A DNA stretch of 19,524 nucleotides. It comes from Deinococcus cellulosilyticus NBRC 106333 = KACC 11606 (GTDB lineage Bacteria; Deinococcota; Deinococci; Deinococcales; Deinococcaceae). Location of the stretch: NCBI RefSeq assembly GCF_007990775.1, contig NZ_BJXB01000054.1:1-19524 (forward strand). The letters run 5' to 3'. Positions 14,148-19,524 of the stretch are shown one piece after another. A model generated the notes under the pieces. It worked only from the letters and a program-made list of their open reading frames with translations, ran no database searches and was not told the origin of the DNA. A program made the translations under genes and the position numbers. Position 1 is the stretch's first letter. Each line of letters opens with the position of its first letter.

Positions 14148-15452
14148 ATGAGACCCCTGCAGGCATTCACCAAAGTCCAGTGGCCGAAAAAGGTTAGACT
14201 GTTTACCAGACGATACCCCCACAAAGTAACCCCTGAGTTGCAAGTCTCAAAAAGCCCATCACACTTGAAACGACCATGGGTATCCTGCTGGTGTTTTGAG
14301 CGCTGGAACTGCCTTGAACATGCAGCCTTCATAACGCCATCCTTCGACCTTCAACCCAAATCCCAGACAGCATCGGAAACAGCGCTGCTGGAAATCGGTG
14401 CTGGTTCACTGATCTGCAGGCTTCAGACATCTCAACTTCTGCACCTCGGACAGCTTGATGGGGTGTGGGAGCACCTGCAAAATTGGAGCCTTTACGTTCC
14501 ACGGGCCACATCCCAGGCTTTTCAGGAGCACATGTTGGAAGTGGAACTTCTTCACTCCTACCGTCTGGAAGGTGAACTTCCCAGAGGACATGAGATCCCC
14601 AGTTTGATCGCTGACCTGCTTCAAGCTGAACGTGGGTGGGACATTCAAAAGGCCCTGGTGGGGTGGCATCACCGAATCCTGCCGGGATTGGGATGGGAGT
14701 CAGCCTTCCGAACCACCCAGAATTACGTGGGGGAAACCCTGGCTTCTGGGGAGGAAGTGGTGCACTTTGTCTGCCCGAAACCGGACGATGTGCGCCCGCT
14801 GATGCGAGGCTGGTTTGAGCTTCACCACCACCTACGTGAACAGCACCTCCACCCTGTTATGGCTGCTGGGGTTCTGGGGTTCAGCCTGGTGTTCATTCAT
14901 CCTTTCCTGGATGGTAATGGTCGATTGCACCGGCTCATGATGTTACACCACTTGATGCACAGTCTGCAGCCCTCGGTGCCCCTTCCGATCTCCAGGGTGA
15001 TCCTCAGATGGAAAGACCTGTACCAGCAGGTGCTGGATCAACATTCCAGAGAGGTCATGGACCACACCCCGTTCCGGTTTTCCGCGACAGGTCACCTTGA
15101 GGTGCTGGGGGACACACTTCACCTGCACCAGGACATGGACCTCACGGTGCAGGTGGCCTTTTTCATGGAGGTGGTCGAGGAGGCCATCAAGGTGGACCTG
15201 CCAGAATTATGGGCGGAGTTCGTTCCCATCTATGAGCTCACCTTGCTGCTTGGGGAGGTGCTCACCTGGCCACAACGCAGGCTCAGAATGCTGGCCAGCA
15301 TGCTCATCCAGGGAGGAGGAAAACTCTCCAAAACCCGAAAGAAGCGCTTCTGGGAGCTGAACAATCAACAACTCCAGGAGGTGGAAAACCGGGCCAGAGC
15401 GGTTCTGGCCCGCCTCCCAACTCAGCCTGATCAGGGTGAAATTTCAGGATGA
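14148..15452 (+). CDS. class II Fic-family protein
   Basis: Fic proteins usually transfer AMP from ATP to a hydroxyl group of a target protein. This protein has the full active-site motif HPFLDGNGRLHR (His251 to Arg262), a flap-like FRTTQNYVG (188-196), and, N-terminal to the domain, the inhibitory helix motif Ser137-Tyr-Arg-Leu-Glu141-Gly142. This fits the (S/T)xxxE(G/N) rule and makes it a self-inhibited class II Fic. A C-terminal region (about 355-434) looks like a winged-helix tail. No Doc- or VbhA-type antitoxin gene is adjacent, as expected when inhibition is built in. The start is unsure: ATG at 14148 gives 434 aa, but the first 60 residues are unlike the rest and have no good ribosome site. 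The 3' end overlaps the convergent gene by 22 bp. Confidence 0.85.
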   Translation: MRPLQAFTKVQWPKKVRLFTRRYPHKVTPELQVSKSPSHLKRPWVSCWCFERWNCLEHAAFITPSFDLQPKSQTASETALLEIGAGSLICRLQTSQLLHLGQLDGVWEHLQNWSLYVPRATSQAFQEHMLEVELLHSYRLEGELPRGHEIPSLIADLLQAERGWDIQKALVGWHHRILPGLGWESAFRTTQNYVGETLASGEEVVHFVCPKPDDVRPLMRGWFELHHHLREQHLHPVMAAGVLGFSLVFIHPFLDGNGRLHRLMMLHHLMHSLQPSVPLPISRVILRWKDLYQQVLDQHSREVMDHTPFRFSATGHLEVLGDTLHLHQDMDLTVQVAFFMEVVEEAIKVDLPELWAEFVPIYELTLLLGEVLTWPQRRLRMLASMLIQGGGKLSKTRKKRFWELNNQQLQEVENRARAVLARLPTQPDQGEISG

Positions 15453-15943
15453 AGGGCATTGAATTGCTGGGACAGTTGCTCAGTCTCTTCGTCCAGATAT
15501 TGTTGCTGTCGCCTTTTTTCACTGCGCATGGTTTCGAGCAAGTTCCTGGTCACAGTGCACCGATGAAGAGCCAGCCGGTGTACTGTGTCTGGCAGGGTTT
15601 CTCCATGGGCCGAGCACACCAGGTACACTTTGCCGATCCAGGGGTCCTGCTGGAGGTTCAACCACTCTTGCCGAGGCAAATCCCCAGGTTGCCCATTCAG
15701 CCCTCTCGCCAGTTGGATGCGTTCCACAATGTGTTTGCAGTGCTCCAGATGTTCTTGCCAGTCCTCTGCGAATTTCTTGTACTCGGTTTCACTGATGTCC
15801 GATCCGGACTGCAGGGCAACCACCAGACCTGGGAAGCAAAATGCATTGAGGCCAGCGGTGGTGCCAGGTGGATGAAAAGTTCTGGCGGCATGACGGGACA
15901 GGTGGTCCAGACGGTCGAGTTTCCTTTGAAATTCTGGGGTCAT
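15431..15943 (-). CDS. unknown 170-aa protein
   Basis: I do not recognise this family. The protein is mostly helical and soluble, rich in charged residues and in Cys and His. A long helix (SETEYKKFAEDWQEHLEHCKH) lies in the middle, and a C-terminal coiled coil (RSEKRRQQQYLDEETEQLSQ) ends it. No transmembrane segment or catalytic motif is seen. Its ATG overlaps the stop of the preceding gene in a TCAT/ATGA arrangement, so the two are translationally coupled and probably act together. It ends convergently inside the last codons of the Fic gene. It is the last gene of the minus-strand cluster. Confidence 0.65.
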   Translation of the reverse strand: MTPEFQRKLDRLDHLSRHAARTFHPPGTTAGLNAFCFPGLVVALQSGSDISETEYKKFAEDWQEHLEHCKHIVERIQLARGLNGQPGDLPRQEWLNLQQDPWIGKVYLVCSAHGETLPDTVHRLALHRCTVTRNLLETMRSEKRRQQQYLDEETEQLSQQFNALHPEISP

Positions 15944-16329
15944 TCAATGCCGCCCACATGGGTGATGTCACCACTGTGGTCAATCTCCAACCAGTGCTGG
16001 CAGGGAGAGAGCCATTCCTTCCGAAAACGGTGTTCATAAGGCAGGTAACAAAGCAGCAGGTGGCAATGCCAGGTGAGGGCCAGAAAGCGCCGCACCATGT
16101 CTTTTTCCATGTCCGAAGGCATGTCCCCAAGGATGGAGGTGACCAGGTAGACACCCCTGGCATTCCTTGCCACCCATAGAGGAATGACGTCCACATTCGT
16201 CTTTTGATCGACCTCCTGGTACACTTTGTGGACCAGTGCAAGGTACTTTTCTTCACTGATGTCGGTGGGCAGTTGGACACGCACAGCGTGGTAGAGGAGT
16301 TTCATCAGATCTTTTGTGGTGGCAGGCAT
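15940..16329 (-). CDS. unknown protein, paralogue A (129 aa)
   Basis: The family is not recognised, but this protein is clearly related to the 133-aa protein encoded at 16854-17255. Both have V-R-V-x-L-P, a Leu-Val-His helix, an IPLW/VSLW strand, a DMPSDM/DLPPEM turn, and a W-H-x-H-L-L-L-C-(Y/F)-L-P block (TWHCHLLLCYLPYEHRFRKE here), and end near an acidic D-x-x-G-x-I-T-(H/Y)-(V/I)-G. The WHxHLLLC block, with two His and a Cys, is the most conserved part and may be structural or a metal site, but this is only a guess. Start ATG at 16329, only a weak GAAAGTGA as ribosome site. It overlaps the next gene by 4 nt. Confidence 0.68.
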   Translation of the reverse strand: MPATTKDLMKLLYHAVRVQLPTDISEEKYLALVHKVYQEVDQKTNVDVIPLWVARNARGVYLVTSILGDMPSDMEKDMVRRFLALTWHCHLLLCYLPYEHRFRKEWLSPCQHWLEIDHSGDITHVGGIE

Positions 16330-16434
16330 TGGGGTTCACTTTCTGTTGAGGGGACGACGAAGGGAAACGGCTTAGCACTGCCTGTAGTCACAGTTAAGTG
16401 CCGTGCACCAGGGCCGGCAGGACCGCACAAACTT

Positions 16435-16739
16435 TCATTCTGACTCTGGAACCTTGGTTTTTTCCTGCAAAAGCTCAATCGGAGTGTGGTGGTTGAGCAA
16501 TCCTCTAGGGGCCTGAAGGTACCACTGGGTGAGTTGGTGGTACCCAAACAGGACCTGCAGCAGGGCAAGATGCGCAACGCCAACCTGCGGTTGTATCGGG
16601 CCTTAGGACAGAACACCACTGCCTCATCAAAGGCTGGGAGACAGTCCATCTTCTGCTCAACACGCACTGGGATGCCATGCACCATGAGAGCCTGGTATTC
16701 TTGCCACCAGGACTGGAAGGTTATACCGTCGCGGTTCAT
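16435..16739 (-). pseudogene. frameshifted gene with Xre/MbcA/ParS-like C-terminus
   Basis: A gene starts at ATG 16739 behind a good AGGGGAT ribosome site and reads MNRDGITFQSWWQEYQALMV to ARYNRRLALR. Near 16575-16590 the plausible coding frame moves to another one, which continues with LALLQVLFGYHQLTQWYL, then LLNHHTPIELLQEKT, and stops at 16435. The second part matches the short toxin-binding domain of Xre/MbcA/ParS (DUF2384) antitoxins: LFG, a Trp, a short loop, then L-x-x-x-T-P-I-E-L-L. The joined product would be about 100 aa. Either the gene is broken or the read has an indel here. It sits between the two paralogues on the same strand. If it is intact in reality, the cluster could be a toxin-antitoxin-like set, but no toxin is recognised. 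Confidence 0.55.
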
Positions 16740-16853
16740 GGTGCGATCCCCTGATTGAGGTTGAGAATGTGATGGTCCCAAGCTGAAAAAGCCGATCAGG
16801 GGATGCCAGTGAGATCTGTCTGTGTGTATGGCTTTCGAACCAGGCATGGAGGA

Positions 16854-17255
16854 TCAGATGAAACATGGGCCCCTCTCCCCAATGTAAGTGATTTTTCCGT
16901 TGCAATCCACTTCTATCCTTTTCTGACACGCGAAAAGGAGGTGTTTTTGGTCTGCCTGGTCAAAAGGCAGGAAGCAAAGAAGCAGGTGCATGTGCCACCG
17001 GAGCCCAAGGTATTTGGAGGTCAGGTCCCAGGTCATTTCGGGAGGCAGGTCTTGCAGAACCGGAATCACTTGCATGTCCAGATCGTTTTCCCAACAGATC
17101 CACAGGGAGACAACATCCAGCATGGCTGTCTTCAGGACCATGTGGTGGGTGTGGTGAACGAGGTGGATGTATTCCATTTCAGTGAGTCCATCGGGGAGGT
17201 CGACGCGCACGGAATAGCCGTTTAGTTGCACAAGTTCTTTATTCAAAGAGGTCAT
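16854..17255 (-). CDS. unknown protein, paralogue B (133 aa)
   Basis: This is the second copy of the family seen at 15940-16329, at a guess 35-40% identical by eye. The conserved features are SVRVDLPDGLTEMEYIHLVH, DVVSLW, DLPPEM, and the block LRWHMHLLLCFLPF, again with two His and one Cys. I chose the ATG at 17255 because the aligned region starts soon after and the longer frame (to 17384) adds an unrelated Ser/Gln-rich leader running into the promoter. The ribosome site is weak. An extended -10 (TGCTATAAC) lies about 110 bp upstream. It is the first gene of the minus-strand cluster. The duplication with a different gene between the copies suggests a repeated module. Confidence 0.66.
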   Translation of the reverse strand: MTSLNKELVQLNGYSVRVDLPDGLTEMEYIHLVHHTHHMVLKTAMLDVVSLWICWENDLDMQVIPVLQDLPPEMTWDLTSKYLGLRWHMHLLLCFLPFDQADQKHLLFACQKRIEVDCNGKITYIGERGPCFI

Positions 17256-17591
17256 CTCATTGCTCGTTTCTGGCTGCTGCCTTGCTTGACAGAGTGTTCT
17301 TGAAGAGCACTTCTTGCTGGGCACTCTGAGGGCAGGTGCCTGACTTTGGAGTGTAGGTTGTGTTATAGCACGCGTTTCAAGCATTGCGCGTTCTCAGGAG
17401 GCTGTTGATCTGAATTTGGTTTTGCTTCAGGCCCACCACGGCACGAGGTGTTTTTCCTTTTGAGGGGGGGGCCTGAGGAGATGAGCCCCTTTATAGGGAA
17501 GGCAATGATTCGTGAAAATGCATTTCAGCTTGAACAACCCAAGTGTCCGAGCCTGTACGGATTTGTGTTTGACGGAAAATAGGAGTCAAAC
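17256..17591. other. non-coding region between paralogue B and the IS
   Basis: About 335 bp with no supported gene. It holds the -10 candidate above, a run of eight or more G near 17464, and, from about 17552, a sequence (CCTGTACGGATTTGTGTTT) resembling the complement of the IS right end, which is probably the decayed left end of the element. Confidence 0.45.
17362..17370 (-). promoter_or_regulatory. possible extended -10 of the paralogue cluster
   Basis: On the minus strand this is TGC-TATAAC, an extended -10 box with no good -35. It would leave a leader of about 100 nt before the ATG at 17255. Confidence 0.35.
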
Positions 17592-18842
17592 ATGCCACGC
17601 AAACCCAAGACCAGCCCCACCGATGACCTGATTGAGCAGCTCCTGCAGTAATATTCCACCCCAGAGCAAGTCCTGGGTGAAGGTGGCTTGCTGAAACAGC
17701 TGTCCAAACGGGTGCTGGAACGCGCATTGAATGCTGGCTCACACACCACCTCCAGCAGGAATCACCCCGTGCTGAAGGAATCAAAAACACGCGGAACTGC
17801 AAAAGCAAGAAAACCCTGTTCTCAGAATACAGTGCAATTCCTCTGGACATCTCCAGAGACTGTTAGGGAAGCTTTGAACCGGTAATCGGCCTCAAGCACA
17901 TTCAAAGGCAGCCTGAGTTGGACGAAAGGATCATCAGCCACAATGCCAGAGGAATCAGCACCAGAGACATCCAGTCGCAGCTCAAAGACCTGTGCAGGTT
18001 GACATTCCAGCAAGCATGATCAGTGAGGTCACGAACGAGGTGAGTGCTGAACGGAAAGCCCGGCAGAGCCGGTCTCTGGAGTCGATCTACGCCGTGGTTT
18101 ACCTCATGAAAATACGTGTTGACCATCAGGTGGTCACCAGGCCGGTGTAATTGGCCATCAGGGTCAATCTAGACGGAGAAAAGGATGTGCTGGGCATGTG
18201 GTCAGTAGAAAGTGAAGGAAGCAAGTTCTGGCTATCGGTAATAACGGAGCTGCAGAACCGCGGTGTGGAGGACATCCTGATCGCCTGTGTCGATGGCCCC
18301 AAAGGCTTTCATGAAGCCATCGAGGCGGTCTTTCCCCAGACGGAAGTACAGCTTTGTGTGATTCATCTGGTACGGTACTGCTTTAATTTTGTCTCCTGGA
18401 AAGAAAGAAAGCAGGTTGCCGCTGCTCTGAAGGCCATTTACACTGCCCCCACTGAGTCTGCTGGTAAACTCGCGCTGGACGAATTCAAAGTTAACTTTGG
18501 CCAGCAGTATCCAGCGATTGTGGCCAGCTGGGAGCGCAACTGGCAGCGGGTCGTCCCGATGTTTGGCTATCCTCCAGCCCTGCGGCGGGTGATTTACACC
18601 ACCAATGCCATAGAATCGCTGAATTTCTCCCTCAGGAAGGTTACCAAAACCAAAGGTGCTTTTCCGAGTGAGGAGGCGGCCATGAAGCTGCTGTACCTGG
18701 GGATCTTGAAGCAGACCGAGAAGTGGGGGATCATTTACCTGGAGTGGCGTCAGACCCTTAATGTGCTGATGATCAAATTCGAAGGTCGCATTCCACAACG
18801 ATGAGCCCGCTCACCTCAATACACAAAAATCCAGACACCCCC
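17552..18842 (+). mobile_element. decayed IS256-family insertion sequence
   Basis: The element contains a broken IS256-type transposase. The right end is defined by ACAAAAATCCAGACACCCCC at about 18823-18842, because the same sequence recurs after the second copy at about 19270-19289. The left end near 17552-17570 shows an imperfect match to its complement. No target duplication can be assigned because the right flank is another IS fragment. With several stop codons and frameshifts in the first half it cannot move on its own. Confidence 0.7.
17592..18804 (+). pseudogene. IS256-family transposase, inactivated
   Basis: The gene starts at ATG 17592 behind AGGAG and reads MPRKPKTSPTDDLIEQLLQ, then meets an in-frame TAA at 17649-17651. 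The next part (STPEQVLGEGGLLKQLSKRV, then LERALNA) is typical IS256 N-terminus. Several frame changes and stops follow up to about 18150, where traces such as ISHNARGISTRDIQSQLKDL still show the family. From 18151 to 18804 the C-terminal two thirds of the DDE domain are open: VNLDGEKDVLG, then ELQNRGVEDILIACVDGPKG with the second catalytic Asp, and IYTTNAIESLNFSLRKVTKT with the last Glu. The first catalytic Asp region is disrupted, so the enzyme should be dead. The remaining 217-codon ORF is a remnant, not a gene. Confidence 0.85.
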
Positions 18843-19251
18843 CCTGGAAGGAGAGGAAACAGGTGGCTGCTGCTCTGAAAGCCATTTACACCGCCCCCAC
18901 AGAATCTACCAGGAAACTCTCACTGAACGAATTCAACGCTGGCTCTGGCCAGCAGTATCCAGCAATTGTGGCCAGTTCGGAGCGCAACTGGCAGAAGGTG
19001 ATCCTCATGTTCAGCTACCCGCCAGCCATCCGGCGGGCCATTCACACCACCAATGCCATAGAATCGCTCAATTTCTCGCTCAGGAAGTTCACCAAGACCA
19101 AAGGAGCGTTCCCCAGTAAACAGGCTGCAATGAACCGGTTGAACCTGAAAATCTTGAACCAGTGCCAGAGAGGTGCAACATTTATCGGGAGTGGCATCCA
19201 ACCCTCAATGTGCTGATGATCAAGAGCGTTGGCCTCATTCCACAGCAATAG
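18843..19251 (+). pseudogene. second, truncated IS256 transposase fragment
   Basis: Directly after the right end of the first element, sequence matching its codons from about 18398 onward begins again without any 5' part: AAALKAIYTAPTES, then QQYPAIVASSERNW, IHTTNAIESLNFSLRKFTKT. Near 19170 a frameshift moves the reading to WHPTLNVLMIK and a TAG at 19249-19251. It is a diverged relative of the first copy, not an exact duplicate, and is followed by the same right-end sequence (about 19270-19289). It lacks the N-terminus and the first catalytic residues. It most likely results from insertion of one IS into or beside a relative with loss of the intervening part. Confidence 0.82.
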
Positions 19252-19423
19252 GCCCGCTCACCTGAACAAACAAAAATCCAGACACCCCCGGTTGTTTCGT
19301 CATCGTCGCCTGAAATTGGACTACAAGTGCTACAAACGAACAAAACAACATTCACCGCAACCCTACAAAATAAAACACTTCACACATCAATCTTTCGAAA
19401 AACAGTGATTTCCTCAATCCCTC

Positions 19424-19524
19424 GGACCCCCCTTGACCCATGTGACCCTAGTGACCCCCTTGACCCTAGTGACCCCCCTTGACCCTAGGACCCCCCTGAC
19501 CCTTGTCACCCCCCTGACCCTTGT
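19424..19524. repeat. C-rich tandem repeat with TGACCC units
   Basis: From about 19424 to the window end, imperfect units of 16-18 bp of the form GACCCCCCTTGACCCTAG repeat at least five times, each unit itself built of TGACCC hexamer-like pieces. The array is cut by the window edge. No coding frame explains it, and there are no unique spacers, so it is not a CRISPR. Confidence 0.75.

Noticed and set aside
16305..16847. 180-aa minus-strand ORF taken as one gene
   Set aside because: Only the part from 16739 to about 16580 looks like protein. The rest is Ser/Pro/Arg-rich junk frame, overlaps the next gene, and the DUF2384-like signal is in another frame.
18232..18798. 188-aa minus-strand ORF
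   Set aside because: It is antisense to the IS256 transposase remnant, whose family motifs are unmistakable on the plus strand.
19424..19524. C-rich array as CRISPR
   Set aside because: Units are contiguous and imperfect, with no unique spacers.

Overview
The window is probably from a Deinococcus or close relative in the Deinococcota. I infer this from DdrO/IrrE-like regulator and protease genes, -10 boxes placed directly in front of start codons (leaderless-type promoters), a fairly GC-rich coding style, and accessory genes mixed with a decayed IS256-family element. No rRNA, tRNA or housekeeping marker is present to fix the species.

Left part (76-7750): an anti-phage island with two divergent operons. 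The minus-strand operon encodes a patatin-like phospholipase (CapV), a CD-NTase (cyclic-oligonucleotide synthase) and a single-domain E2-like protein with no E1 or JAB partner. This is the layout of a type II-short CBASS system. The plus-strand operon encodes an XRE repressor (CapH-like), an ImmA/IrrE-type zinc peptidase (CapP-like), and then a complete Mre11/Rad50-type pair (SbcD, SbcC) with overlapping or nearly overlapping genes. CapH/CapP pairs are known CBASS regulators, and single-stranded DNA is reported to activate CapP. The SbcCD pair behind CapP therefore suggests, as inference, a device in which DNA-end processing feeds the damage signal that de-represses CBASS. The shared 120-bp control region holds an extended -10 that would give a near-leaderless capV mRNA, plus TTTAGA repeats.

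Middle part (7751-13936): a gene-poor stretch with strong hairpins; a small unknown gene; an unknown 226-aa gene bounded on both sides by nearly identical, perfect palindromes of 33 and 37 bp whose arms resemble the Deinococcus radiation-response motif; a small DUF3970-like gene; a lipoprotein; a 72-aa protein; a secreted seven-WD40-repeat plus double-PEGA protein behind a nested inverted repeat and followed by a clear terminator; and a MerR-type regulator (preceded by an 8-codon leader ORF) divergent from an XRE regulator.

Right part (14148-19524): a class II Fic protein with its N-terminal inhibitory motif; a convergent minus-strand cluster made of two diverged copies of an unrecognised protein, a frameshifted gene whose C-terminus looks like an Xre/MbcA/ParS toxin-binding domain, and an unknown 170-aa protein; then an IS256-family transposase pseudogene with a second truncated copy joined to its right end; and finally a C-rich tandem repeat running off the window.
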